From Kiloniella litopenaei (lineage in GTDB: Bacteria; Pseudomonadota; Alphaproteobacteria; Kiloniellales; Kiloniellaceae), in assembly GCF_000982415.1 (NCBI RefSeq), contig NZ_LANI01000006.1, positions 1 to 64,000 of the forward strand: 64,000 bases of DNA, in the 5' to 3' direction. Of this stretch, positions 48,598-57,869 are shown one piece after another; within the stretch, counting starts at the first letter, position 1, and each line of letters begins with the position of its first letter. The notes below the pieces were generated by a model that made no database searches, was not told the DNA's origin, and saw nothing but the letters and a program-made list of their open reading frames with translations. The position numbers and the translations under genes were made by a program.

Positions 48598-50706
48598 TCA
48601 GGCCTGTCGGATTTGATGGATAAAATCATCAACTTGTGTATTAAGCATTTCAGATTGACGCGAAAGCTCTGATGCCGCACTCAAAACATCCTGTGCAGAT
48701 CGGCCCGTTTCCTCTACCCCATTTGTAACGTCTGAAATAGTCGAAGACACTTCGCCTGTTGCGGTCGCAGCCTCTTGCACGTTGCGCGAAATCTCAAGAG
48801 TTGCGGCTCCCTGCTCTTCTACCGCAGCAGCCACCGAGGCCGTAATCTCGTTTATCTGTTCTATCGTGCCTGTAATTTTGCCTATAGAATCAGCCGCTGT
48901 ATCAGTCGCCCCCTGAATACCCGTTACCTGCTGCGCAATTTCATCGGTTGCTTTGGCTGTTTGCGTTGCCAGACTCTTTACTTCACTGGCAACCACAGCA
49001 AAACCTTTCCCAGCATCACCAGCCCGGGCCGCTTCAATTGTTGCATTCAAAGCAAGCAGATTCGTTTGCTCGGCAATATCCGAAATCAGCTTGATAACTT
49101 CCCCGATCTTGGTTGACGCTTCTAACAGACCTGAAACTTGCTTATTTGCATCTTCTGCCCGGGCGACAGCATCACCCGCGATACTTGTCGATTGACTAAC
49201 CTGACGACTGATTTCATTGATTGAGCTTGAAAGTTCTTCCGCCGCTGCCGCGACAGTCTGTACATTCCCTGTTGCATGCTCTGACGCAGAAGTTACGGCA
49301 ACAGCCTGTTGCGATGTATTGCCCGCAGTTTGTTGCATTCCCTCGGATGTACTTCTCATTTCGGTTGCCGCAGATGATACGGTTTGAACAATTCCCTTCA
49401 CTTCACTCTCAAATCGATCGGCAAGCTCAACCATAGCCTGACGCTTTTCTTCTTCACTTCGCCTCTCAACTTCTTTGCGTTCTTCTTCCAGTTTTTTAAC
49501 GGCAGCAGCGTTATCCCTAAACACCAAGACGGCTTTGGCCATATCAGCAATTTCATCATGGCCACTGGCCCCTCTAATCTCAACGTCCAGATTGCCATCA
49601 ACCAATTCCTGCATAGAAGACGTAATTGATTTCACAGGAAAGATAACCCGCATGGCAACAATCCAGAACGAAATCAGGCCTGCGACAACACCAATAACCA
49701 AAATAACCAACGCCGCAATCATACGATTCCAGCTTTCGGTAGCAGCAGCATTTGCAAGCTCGCCTGAGGTCACAGTTGTTACATCTACCAAATCCCAAAT
49801 AGGATTAATTGCGCTTTCCGCCTTTTGAGACCACCCAGCCTCATCAACTGGGTAGTCATCGCCACGAATACCTTTTTTGAAAACGCTGGCACGCAGACCT
49901 TCGAATTCATCCTGACCAAAAAAACCAGTTTCCAGAGTTGCCATTACATCGGTAATTTTTTTGGCAGCTTCTGGCCTGTATGAATACACAAGGAAATCCT
50001 GCCACGCATTTTCCAGTCGACCACGGTCGCTATAGAAATTTTTCAACCGGGTGCCCCGTAATTTAACCTTCTTGGAAATGGCATAAGCCAAGCCAGCTTT
50101 CTCTCGACTGGCATATTCGCTCATCACCCACGCGCTTTCTTTTAAGCGCTGTACCGCAGTGAAACTAGGTCCCGATTTTTCAGGCTGAAACGAGGCCCTT
50201 TCCCTCAATATTTTTGATGCCATAATCATGTCTGTGATTGCTGGTTCAGCAGCAGAACCAACTTTTCGATCTCGCTGAAACTTTGGAACTGAAACATAGA
50301 TATCAATATCCGGACGGATCTCAAGTAACGCCGTATGGATTGCTTTTACGTTATCCAAAACAGCCACTTTATCAGCAAAATTTGCGTTGAGTTCCAGCCA
50401 TGAAACAGCTTCTAGATAGCTTGCATCTGCCTGTTCACGAGCATGAATAATATTTTTCTGATCGGCCTCGCCTATTTCCTTGCTGGATGCAATTGCAACA
50501 GAGGTTAAAGAACGTTCTTCCGCCCAATATTTAGCAGCATGGATAAGTTGCCCCTCTACCCTGTTATATTCCAATGTCGTTTGAGTATCTTGATAATCTT
50601 GCCAGTCATCCAAAACAGAAATAGCGGCTTGATAGATAACAAGTCCCGTCAAGATTAAGGCAACAGCATAGAGGCTGTTACGAATAGTTAGGGCTTTAGA
50701 CAACAT
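48598..50706 (-). CDS. Methyl-accepting chemotaxis protein
   Basis: A 702-residue chemoreceptor. A first membrane helix (about 10-32, [20 protein letters not shown]) is followed by a periplasmic sensor of about 290 residues, rich in helices. A second membrane helix (about 330-355) leads to a HAMP domain with [20 protein letters not shown], then the cytoplasmic signalling hairpin with [20 protein letters not shown]. The sensor has no family I recognise; its length suggests a helical bimodular type. No CheR/CheW pentapeptide is at the C-terminus (ends HQIRQA). No other che genes are in the window. Confidence 0.94.
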   Translation of the reverse strand: MLSKALTIRNSLYAVALILTGLVIYQAAISVLDDWQDYQDTQTTLEYNRVEGQLIHAAKYWAEERSLTSVAIASSKEIGEADQKNIIHAREQADASYLEAVSWLELNANFADKVAVLDNVKAIHTALLEIRPDIDIYVSVPKFQRDRKVGSAAEPAITDMIMASKILRERASFQPEKSGPSFTAVQRLKESAWVMSEYASREKAGLAYAISKKVKLRGTRLKNFYSDRGRLENAWQDFLVYSYRPEAAKKITDVMATLETGFFGQDEFEGLRASVFKKGIRGDDYPVDEAGWSQKAESAINPIWDLVDVTTVTSGELANAAATESWNRMIAALVILVIGVVAGLISFWIVAMRVIFPVKSITSSMQELVDGNLDVEIRGASGHDEIADMAKAVLVFRDNAAAVKKLEEERKEVERRSEEEKRQAMVELADRFESEVKGIVQTVSSAATEMRSTSEGMQQTAGNTSQQAVAVTSASEHATGNVQTVAAAAEELSSSINEISRQVSQSTSIAGDAVARAEDANKQVSGLLEASTKIGEVIKLISDIAEQTNLLALNATIEAARAGDAGKGFAVVASEVKSLATQTAKATDEIAQQVTGIQGATDTAADSIGKITGTIEQINEITASVAAAVEEQGAATLEISRNVQEAATATGEVSSTISDVTNGVEETGRSAQDVLSAASELSRQSEMLNTQVDDFIHQIRQA

Positions 50707-50949
50707 TTACTCGAACTCCATAGCATTTGCGACCCGGGATCGCGCGACCTGAAGCTCAAAGGTAAGTTGGTATTATTTAACAACTAGCTAATAAATATTT
50801 ATATTTTTTTATTTTTACTGAATAAAATAGCAATAAAACTTAATTTTCGAATAAAGATCAGAACAATTTAAATATAAACCAACTCTATACAAAGTATAGA
50901 TAATGCCTATGTCAAAATATTCTAGGCACAAAAACGACAAACCATAAAT

Positions 50950-51486
50950 TCACACAGGATTAGTAAATGGTGGAAATGAAACCATGCCCTCTACGGAATA
51001 ATGTTGATTAAGGGCCCATTCTACAGTCGGAAAGGCCAGATCATTCCACGGAACTTCTTCCCGGTCAAAAAGCCCAACTTCCTGACTTTCTGGCCCGGCA
51101 GATATTTGGGGTATCGACAGCCTTGCCCGGTAAATTATCTGTACCTGACTGATTTGAGGAATGGAGTATATCGCCAGAAGTTGATCAATTTTCAGTTTTG
51201 CACGCGCTTCTTCCCAAGCTTCCCTGGTCGCACCTTGTTCCGCAGTTTCATGAAGCTCCATATAGCCTGCCGGTAATGCCCAATATCCTCGCCTGGGCTC
51301 TATTTCTCTTTTAACCAACAGAACTTTTGCTCCCCAAGTTGCAACAACTCCGGTAACAATTTTTGGATTTTCGTAAATCACATAATCACAGGCGTCACAA
51401 ACCAGTCGTTCCCTGTCATCGTTATCGGGAATCCGACGAGAAAAAGCAGCATCAGCAGGAATGTGAAGATGATCATCGTTACTCAT
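50950..51486 (-). CDS. Nudix hydrolase with half zinc ribbon
   Basis: A 178-residue pyrophosphohydrolase. The Nudix box GYMELHETAEQGATREAWEE fits G-x5-E-x7-REUxEE, with the following Gly replaced by Ala-Arg. An N-terminal zinc-ribbon relic remains (RRIPDNDDRERLVCDACDY), with only one CxxC pair where relatives often have two. Substrate unknown; relatives act on ADP-ribose or NADH-like compounds. It stands alone. Confidence 0.88.
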   Translation of the reverse strand: MSNDDHLHIPADAAFSRRIPDNDDRERLVCDACDYVIYENPKIVTGVVATWGAKVLLVKREIEPRRGYWALPAGYMELHETAEQGATREAWEEARAKLKIDQLLAIYSIPQISQVQIIYRARLSIPQISAGPESQEVGLFDREEVPWNDLAFPTVEWALNQHYSVEGMVSFPPFTNPV

Positions 51487-51558
51487 AAACTCAGCATGTC
51501 TGCGCCAAGAGCTAAGGGCAAGAATAATATTGCACGAACAATATTACTATTAATGGCA

Positions 51559-52521
51559 TCACAAACGCTTTGAAAGATGAATGCCAGCCAACATACACCG
51601 AATAGAACCACCCGCTTTTTCGATGGTCGGAATAGACACCTTAACAATAGGAAGAGACAGCTGAATCAAATCAATCTGTTTCTTTGTCAGTGAATGATAA
51701 GCCGCAGACGACATTAACAATAACCGACCGGCACCCCCCTGAACCTCTAACATATTCCCTGCAAAGGAAGAAATTTGCTTTTCTGAAAGCTCAATCAACC
51801 TTCGTCCTGTGGCTTTAAGCCTCGTCAACAGTTCAGCTCTTTGGCTATCATCACGAATCATTTTTGCGCCGACAAGAACAAGATCACTCGCAATGCACAT
51901 CAATACATTGGTATGATAAACGGCATTACCCTTCGCATCAGAAGCATCAAAAATGACAGGTTCATAGTTAAACCGGGAACAAAAACGTTCCAGAAGAACC
52001 GGATCTGATCGACGCGACTGACAGACATAGGCGACACGCTCGACATGATCCAGAACCATTGCGCCAGTACCCTCCAGATATCGACCATCGTGTTCCTGAG
52101 CAGAATAATCAACAACCTCTTGGACACGATAAACCTGTTTAAGCATATCGATAATGTCTATACGCCGTTCTTGTCTTCGGTTAACAGCAGTCATCGGGTA
52201 AATAGCAACATGACCACCCGCGTGGGTCGAGAACCAGTTGTTTGGGAAAACAGAATCAGGCCTATGATGACTTTCGTCTTCAAAAACATGAACATCTACC
52301 CCATGAGATTTGAGCACATCAATAACACCTGATACCTCCTGAAAAGCGATTGATTCATCGTTAACGTCCTGTCCGCTTATCATCGTTTGAAAGCTGTTGT
52401 CTGCAGCTGTTTCGGGGTTTGCGATAAAATGATGAGGCCTAATAAGAACGACCGCTGACGGAGTTTGTGAACTTTTACAAAAAACCGAAGAGGGTGAATT
52501 TACATGTGTATAAAGGGGCAT
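51559..52521 (-). CDS. ctlX: Citrulline utilization hydrolase CtlX (amidinotransferase superfamily)
   Basis: A 320-residue protein of the arginine-deiminase/amidinotransferase fold. Motifs are VVLIRPHHFIANPETAADNS, PDSVFPNNWFSTHAGG, YLEGTGAMVLDHVE, AVYHTNVLMCIASD, SFAGNMLEVQG and the C-terminal catalytic Cys in AGGSIRCMLAGI. This is the CtlX pattern as I recall it; the enzyme is thought to act on citrulline or a related compound. The ATG at 52521 fits the family N-terminus, although AGGA is 14 bases away. It is divergent from an Lrp/AsnC gene, suggesting amino-acid control. Confidence 0.82.
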   Translation of the reverse strand: MPLYTHVNSPSSVFCKSSQTPSAVVLIRPHHFIANPETAADNSFQTMISGQDVNDESIAFQEVSGVIDVLKSHGVDVHVFEDESHHRPDSVFPNNWFSTHAGGHVAIYPMTAVNRRQERRIDIIDMLKQVYRVQEVVDYSAQEHDGRYLEGTGAMVLDHVERVAYVCQSRRSDPVLLERFCSRFNYEPVIFDASDAKGNAVYHTNVLMCIASDLVLVGAKMIRDDSQRAELLTRLKATGRRLIELSEKQISSFAGNMLEVQGGAGRLLLMSSAAYHSLTKKQIDLIQLSLPIVKVSIPTIEKAGGSIRCMLAGIHLSKRL

Positions 52522-52694
52522 AACAAACCAGTTTCCTAAATTGCTGAATACACTGCACAAGCAATGTCATTGATCCCATCAGGAACTTAGAAAAGAGAAG
52601 TATTAATTAATATGTCATTATTTTGTATATTATTGCATTTTTTTATACATATTTTATACTCAAAATATCAATTTGCTTATTTCAATCTAATTAC
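52522..52694. promoter_or_regulatory. A/T-rich divergent promoter region between ctlX and the Lrp gene
   Basis: About 170 bases, very A/T-rich from 52600 to 52690 (several TATA/TTTT runs such as TTTTTTTATACATATTTTAT). Lrp-type regulators favour such A/T-rich sites. Exact operator repeats cannot be defined by eye. Confidence 0.45.
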
Positions 52695-53120
52695 ATGCAT
52701 AAACTTGATTCTTTAGACCAAGAGCTAATAGCTATATTAAGAAAAGATGGTCGGGCACCACTATCAAAGCTAGCCGACATCTTGGACGTATCCAGAGGTA
52801 CTGTGCAAAACAGGTTAGATCGGCTATTGGATTCCGGCGCTTTATTGGGCTTTACAGTTCGCGTAAGAGAAGACAGCGAACCCAACCTGATCAAAGCAAT
52901 CATGTCAATTGAAGTAATGGGTAAATCTACGACCCAAGTCATTCAAAAACTGCGCGGCATGCCAGAACTTGTCAAACTGCATACGACAAACGGAAAATGG
53001 GATCTTGTGGCAGAAATACAGGTAACAAGCCTACAAGAATTTGATATCTCTCTTAGGAAAGTCAGAAGCATTGACGGCATTACGAACAGTGAAACAAGCC
53101 TTCTGCTCAGCTCGGTTTAA
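52695..53120 (+). CDS. Lrp/AsnC-family transcriptional regulator
   Basis: A 141-residue regulator. The N-terminal helix-turn-helix (about 5-50) has LDQELIAILRKDGRAPLSKL and DVSRGTVQNRLDRLLDSGAL; the C-terminal RAM ligand-binding domain begins near 65. The start at 52695 (MHKLDSLDQEL) is chosen because it gives the family N-terminus, and the upstream in-frame extension is hydrophobic and A/T-rich. Divergent from ctlX, it is its likely regulator. Confidence 0.9.
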   Translation: MHKLDSLDQELIAILRKDGRAPLSKLADILDVSRGTVQNRLDRLLDSGALLGFTVRVREDSEPNLIKAIMSIEVMGKSTTQVIQKLRGMPELVKLHTTNGKWDLVAEIQVTSLQEFDISLRKVRSIDGITNSETSLLLSSV

Positions 53121-53185
53121 GTATTGTTGAGATAAATCAGAGGCCAGGAATAAAAGGCACACTCAACAAATAAATACTTAAGTTA

Positions 53186-53470
53186 CTATACTGTAATATT
53201 CAAAAAAGAGCCCCGTGGAAGAATTTTGCCTGATTCAGCGGCCACTTTTGCTGCATCAAACAACTCTTTTAATCGTTCGGTAACACCGAAACTTCTTAAA
53301 TCACCAGTAAATGGCTTTAGAACTTTTCGAAGCCCAGATTGGGTAGATCGGGCAGGTACAACTTCTTTCCCGATCTCTGGAGTTTGCAATTTTGACGATT
53401 GCTGTTTTGTCGCTCCATCCAGCGATACACCGGATAAAGGCCCAGAATCTGTCTTGTTTGTAATTTTCAT
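53186..53470 (-). CDS. Small hypothetical protein, unknown
   Basis: A 94-residue frame on the minus strand beginning MKITNKTDSGPLSGVSLDGA, with a Ser/Thr/Gln-rich disordered first half and a helical second half (GVTERLKELFDAAKVAAESG). No membrane segment and no family recognised. The ribosome site is weak. A GTG at 53551 gives a longer version (121 aa). The ordered-after-disordered layout resembles small regulatory proteins such as anti-sigma or flagellar-type factors, but that is only analogy. Confidence 0.5.
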   Translation of the reverse strand: MKITNKTDSGPLSGVSLDGATKQQSSKLQTPEIGKEVVPARSTQSGLRKVLKPFTGDLRSFGVTERLKELFDAAKVAAESGKILPRGSFLNITV

Positions 53471-53881
53471 ACCCAAACTATGACCATTTCCGGTAAATAT
53501 TGTATTAATCTCAAAAGCACTCTTTTTAGGTGAATAATATCCCGACAGCACAGCAATTAAGTTAAAGACAAATAATTACCAAACTTTTATTACCAAATAT
53601 TAACACCGATTCTTTTCATGAATTTTTTATTAAAGACACAGAACTTGCCATTAACTATGTCTTCGAACTACTATATTTAGTATCAACTAGATACATACAC
53701 CCATACTGCGGGATAGATTAACCAAAAAATTAAGACTATTTTCATAAATTTTGACGTAATTGTTTGTTTATGAGCAATCTACATTGGTGTGGATTCTCTG
53801 ATAATAATAAGGACTAATGCAGTCAATACTGGCTGTGAACGCGCAAGTAGCGCACCGGGGTATAAGGAAGCGGGGGTTCCC

Positions 53882-55045
53882 TTGCCGGAAAACCAGGATA
53901 ATAACTTGCAAAAGTTGCTGTCGATGGCTCTAGACCGTTCGGTCAAAGGCCGGGAAGCGCTTGCGCGCACGATAGGCCAGCTTTTCTCTGAAGAAGAAGT
54001 TGCTCTTTCCGAATTGGAACGAGCCTTGATGACTGATATCCTGGGCAAACTGATCAGCGATGTAGAAAAACTTGTACGACAAGCGTTAAGTGAAGAACTC
54101 GCGGTTACTAAAACAGTTCCCCACGAATTAATCCTTATGCTCGCGAATGACGACATAGAAGTCGCCCGCCCAATCTTGATGAACTGCGATATCTTAAAAG
54201 ATCAGGATCTTGTCGATATAATCAAGTCACGAACCCATCAACATCAACTCTCTATTGCACTCAGGAACGAACTAAGTAGCGAAGTTTCCGACGCACTGGT
54301 CAACACTGGCAAAAAAGATGTTATAAAAACACTTCTCGAAAATAAAAATGCTGCGATCTCTGAATTAACACTCGAGTATCTGGCGGATCAATCCCGGCGT
54401 ATTGATGACTTCCAAGAACCTCTGATCAACAGAGAAGACTTGCCCACACACTTGGCCGAACGTATGTACTGGTGGGTCTCTGCGGCCTTAAGAGACCATA
54501 TCCTCAAAAACTTCCCTGTTGATATTCAGGATGTCGATAACAAAATACAATCCAGCGTTCATAAACTCGTTGATAAAGATAAAATAAAGCCAAGGCTGCA
54601 CGCCCCGGCAACAAAGCTCGCCCAAAAATTAAAGCAAAATAATCTGCTAACCATAGACAGCCTTGTTCAATCTCTACGTCAGGGAGAAGTTGAATTATTT
54701 GAAAGCATGTTTTGTGAAATGAGCGGATTCAGACCTGGCGGCTTACGAAAAGCACTTTATGAAACAAAAGGCGAAGGAATAGCAATTTTATGCTTGGCTA
54801 TGGGCATACCCAAACAAACATTTGCTACAATCTTTCTGCTTAGCCGCAAAGGTAACCCACGGGGGCACACAACAGATCCCAGGGATCTCTCCCGCGCGAT
54901 GCTAATCTATGACAAAGTAAACAGAGATGATGCCCAGTTAATTACAGATTCTTGGCGTATGGACCCCAAATATCAAGACGCGATAAGTGAAATCGAATCA
55001 GCAGCGTCCGATGAAAAAACAGCAAGTGGGGCAAAAGCGTCGTGA
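53882..55045 (+). CDS. DUF2336-domain protein
   Basis: An all-helical protein of about 387 residues matching DUF2336 of alphaproteobacteria, with HEAT-like repeats. Examples are LSMALDRSVKGREALARTIG, LMLANDDIEVARPILMNCDI, DLVDIIKSRTHQHQLSIALR and NKNAAISELTLEYLADQSRR. The start is uncertain. TTG at 53882 has a G-rich site upstream and matches the family beginning. A GTG at 53789 would add 31 residues with little sign of conservation. Its stop overlaps the start of the histidine kinase gene (TGATG), so the two are co-translated and probably work together. Confidence 0.83.
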   Translation: MPENQDNNLQKLLSMALDRSVKGREALARTIGQLFSEEEVALSELERALMTDILGKLISDVEKLVRQALSEELAVTKTVPHELILMLANDDIEVARPILMNCDILKDQDLVDIIKSRTHQHQLSIALRNELSSEVSDALVNTGKKDVIKTLLENKNAAISELTLEYLADQSRRIDDFQEPLINREDLPTHLAERMYWWVSAALRDHILKNFPVDIQDVDNKIQSSVHKLVDKDKIKPRLHAPATKLAQKLKQNNLLTIDSLVQSLRQGEVELFESMFCEMSGFRPGGLRKALYETKGEGIAILCLAMGIPKQTFATIFLLSRKGNPRGHTTDPRDLSRAMLIYDKVNRDDAQLITDSWRMDPKYQDAISEIESAASDEKTASGAKAS

Positions 55046-56613
55046 TGGTAAAAGAAACGAAAGGCCGTATCGTCAAGCTCCCAAAGGATCGCGATACGAA
55101 AAGCAAAAGCTCTGGCCTTCCACATAATTTAAGTAGCTCGCTGGAAATTATTTCTGCGCTTAAAAATGACATTGTACACAACGGCCCCCCAACATGCGTC
55201 ATCAGCAATGAAGGCCAAGTTATATTTGCCAACGCTGCCTATGAAGCAATCGCGGCTGAAATGGAAGATGCCGGGTTAGTAGAAAATGCAATAGCCCCCC
55301 CATATAGCCCCGCAGAAATAGAGGCTATCAAGTCAGCCGGGGGCAGTAATCCTGATGAATATACAATTATCGTCAATCAAAAAGCACAGCATTATCTGGC
55401 GTCCTATCATTACATCAATGGAACCAAAAGCCACCCAGGTGCAACTGCTGTCGTACTTAGCCCCTATGACGAAAACGCGCATTTAAAAGAGGTTTTAACA
55501 TCCGTCCAAAGCCGTCTGAATGACATGAGCAGACTGGTTTCAGATTGGACTTGGGAGACCGACAAAAACCTGAAATTTACCTATGTATCCCCACAGGTAC
55601 AAAAAGCTTTGGGGTATCACCCAAGCGAGCTTTTGGGACGTAGCATCAAAGACCTGATTGTTGATGAACCTGATCATGTTTTTCCGAGTACGAAAGCGGA
55701 AGCAACCCACAAACCTTTCAGGGACGAACAACTGTCAATATTGAGCAGGTCAGGTGAAGAGAGACTTTTCCTCGTCAGTGGTCTCGCTTTTTACACCAAC
55801 GATAGTTGCTCCTACGCTGGTTACCGCGGAAGTGCCCGCGATGTCACAGAACAACAACATCAACAAGGCGCTCTGAGAACAGCAAAAGAAACTGCCGAAG
55901 TCGCTAACCGGGCAAAGTCTGAGTTTCTGGCAAACATGAGCCATGAGCTTCGCACGCCATTGAATGCCATCATCGGGTTTTCTGAAATGATGTCATCACA
56001 GCTTTTGGGGCCACTTGGAAATAAACAGTATCATGAATATTCACACGATATTCATACCTCTGCCCGTCACTTGCTAAGCGTCATAAACGACATTCTTGAT
56101 GTGGCCAAAATCGAAGCTGGAAAGCTAGAGTTATTAGAGGATGCAACAGACCCTCTCAAGCTCGCAATATCTGTTCAGCGACTGATGATTGAACGTGCCG
56201 AAAACGCGGGCCTGAAACTGAAACTATCCTTGCCATCCAAGCTGCCTCTTATTTACGCTGATCAACGTAAGCTCAAACAGGTGTTGATCAACCTGCTCGC
56301 GAACTCGGTCAAATTTACGCCTTCTGGCGGAATCGTAGAACTTGCTGGTGGCGTTAATGACGACGGTGATTTTGAATTTGTCGTCATGGATAATGGCATA
56401 GGTATGTCCGAAGAGGACATACCAAAAGCTTTCGAGCCCTTTGCACAAATTGACAGCACCCTAAGCCGACAGTTTGATGGCACCGGCCTTGGCCTTCCAT
56501 TGGCACAGGGACTGGTAAAACTCCACGGTGGCGAGCTTGAAATGACCAGCGAACCTGGCAAAGGAACATCTGTGAAGTGCGTATTACCTGGCTCAAGAAT
56601 TCTCCCCGCCTAG
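55045..56613 (+). CDS. Soluble PAS histidine kinase (PleC/DivJ/PdhS-like)
   Basis: A 522-residue kinase without membrane segments. The N-terminal region has a weak PAS (about 45-130), then a clear PAS domain (about 160-275, FTYVSPQVQKALGYHPSELL). HisKA follows with FLANMSHELRTPLNAIIGFS and a family-typical LGPLGNKQYHEYSHDIHTSA, then an ATPase domain with INLLANSVKF, DNGIGMS and GTGLGLPLA. There is no receiver domain or partner regulator. GTG at 55042 is an alternative start. It is coupled to the DUF2336 gene. Confidence 0.93.
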   Translation: MVKETKGRIVKLPKDRDTKSKSSGLPHNLSSSLEIISALKNDIVHNGPPTCVISNEGQVIFANAAYEAIAAEMEDAGLVENAIAPPYSPAEIEAIKSAGGSNPDEYTIIVNQKAQHYLASYHYINGTKSHPGATAVVLSPYDENAHLKEVLTSVQSRLNDMSRLVSDWTWETDKNLKFTYVSPQVQKALGYHPSELLGRSIKDLIVDEPDHVFPSTKAEATHKPFRDEQLSILSRSGEERLFLVSGLAFYTNDSCSYAGYRGSARDVTEQQHQQGALRTAKETAEVANRAKSEFLANMSHELRTPLNAIIGFSEMMSSQLLGPLGNKQYHEYSHDIHTSARHLLSVINDILDVAKIEAGKLELLEDATDPLKLAISVQRLMIERAENAGLKLKLSLPSKLPLIYADQRKLKQVLINLLANSVKFTPSGGIVELAGGVNDDGDFEFVVMDNGIGMSEEDIPKAFEPFAQIDSTLSRQFDGTGLGLPLAQGLVKLHGGELEMTSEPGKGTSVKCVLPGSRILPA

Positions 56614-56736
56614 AACGCACCTTTAATACTTGCAGAAATTGAAATTAATATCGCACCGCACAAAACGGATGCGTCTCTTCCTTTCCCTGTGCTAGGCTCA
56701 TCTTCTCTTCTTACAGTCCGGAGTCTCAAGCCGGGT

Positions 56737-57474
56737 ATGCAACATACACCTGTCGACCTTGGCTCTAAACGAGCTGCCTATATTCAGGGCGCTAAAGACG
56801 CCCTCGCTATACCCGCCCTCATTTTAGGAAGTACCTATATGGGGTTTGGTGCACTGGTCAGTGAAACCGGTTTGGAAGTATGGCATGCCCTTATTTCAAC
56901 AGCTGTGAACTGGGCTATACCTGGACAGATCGCTACAATGGAACTCTATGCGATCAATGCATCTCTATTTGCCATTGCAGCGGCCGTTGCACTGATTAAT
57001 TGTCGATTGATGCCCATGACGATTGTTTTAATGCCTTTTATCCGCAACAAAACAACACCAAAAATTGTTTATTATTTTATGAGCAACTTTATTGCCGTCA
57101 CTGGATGGGCCGCGGCGATGAAACTTTGTCCCAAACTACCCGAAGAACAACGCCTTCCCTACTTCACGGGTTTTGTTATCCCTTTGTGGTCCATATGCAT
57201 GTTGGCAACCTTTGCAGGGTATCATCTGCCCGGGGTCCTTCCCGCAGAAGTAACGATGGGTTTGGTTTTTCTTAATCCCGTATATTTCATGCTGGTTTTC
57301 TTGGCTGATTTCACTCAACCCGGACGCCCTACCGCTTTGATTCTAGGCGCAATCTTAGGGCCACTAACCTTTCTAGTTTCCCCAAATTGGAGCCTATTGA
57401 TAACTGGACTATTTGCCGGAACCGTTGCATTTCTGATCAGTGAACACAGACTCAAGAAGGCTCAATCACAATGA
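56737..57474 (+). CDS. azlC: AzlC-family branched-chain amino-acid exporter, large subunit
   Basis: A 245-residue membrane protein with about seven hydrophobic segments and the AzlC pattern (YIQGAKDALAIPALILGSTY, AVNWAIPGQIATMELYAINA). With AzlD it forms an exporter of branched-chain amino acids or their analogues. The ATG at 56737 is chosen over the GTG at 56689 because it precedes the family start. It overlaps azlD by four bases (ATGA). Confidence 0.9.
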   Translation: MQHTPVDLGSKRAAYIQGAKDALAIPALILGSTYMGFGALVSETGLEVWHALISTAVNWAIPGQIATMELYAINASLFAIAAAVALINCRLMPMTIVLMPFIRNKTTPKIVYYFMSNFIAVTGWAAAMKLCPKLPEEQRLPYFTGFVIPLWSICMLATFAGYHLPGVLPAEVTMGLVFLNPVYFMLVFLADFTQPGRPTALILGAILGPLTFLVSPNWSLLITGLFAGTVAFLISEHRLKKAQSQ

Positions 57475-57830
57475 ACGGGCTAGAAAATTTCCTGAATTCT
57501 GACTTTATGGCCCCAATGGCTGCATTGGGTGTAGCAGCGGCCGTAACTTATTTTTGGCGAGGGGTTGGGGTCGCTGTATCTGGTAAAATGGACAAAGACA
57601 GCGCCATATTTCGCTGGGTTACCTGTGTCGCCTACGCCCTGTTAGCGGGTCTGATCGCCCGCATGATTCTTTTACCCATTGGCCCATTGGCTGAATTGGG
57701 GTTGGAACAACGGGCCGGGGCCACAATTATTTCCCTCGCTGTCTTTTTTCTAACCCGCAAAAATCTGCTTGCTGGGGTCACCGCGGGCGCGGTAGCACTG
57801 GTCTTAATGGCAAAACTGGGGCCTTTATAA
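57471..57830 (+). CDS. azlD: AzlD-family branched-chain amino-acid exporter, small subunit
   Basis: A 119-residue membrane protein with four hydrophobic segments, typical of AzlD, including ITYFWRG-like and GATIISLAVFFLTRKNLLAG. It is translationally coupled to azlC by a four-base overlap. Its last codons contain one arm of a terminator hairpin. Confidence 0.9.
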   Translation: MNGLENFLNSDFMAPMAALGVAAAVTYFWRGVGVAVSGKMDKDSAIFRWVTCVAYALLAGLIARMILLPIGPLAELGLEQRAGATIISLAVFFLTRKNLLAGVTAGAVALVLMAKLGPL

Positions 57831-57839
57831 GGGCCCCAG
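57816..57839 (-). terminator. Hairpin at the azlD/pgk junction
   Basis: CTGGGGCC-TTTATAAG-GGCCCCAG covers the azlD stop codon and lies 31 bases beyond the pgk stop. On the minus strand it is followed by TTTTG, so it can end the pgk transcript. On the plus strand it lacks a clear T run. Confidence 0.6.
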
Positions 57840-57869
57840 CTAAAAAATTATACACAATCAACGTTCGCT

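Noticed and set aside
53817-53930. ATG at 53817 with AAGGA upstream as the start of the DUF2336 gene
   Set aside because: It is in another reading frame and meets a stop codon after about 38 codons.
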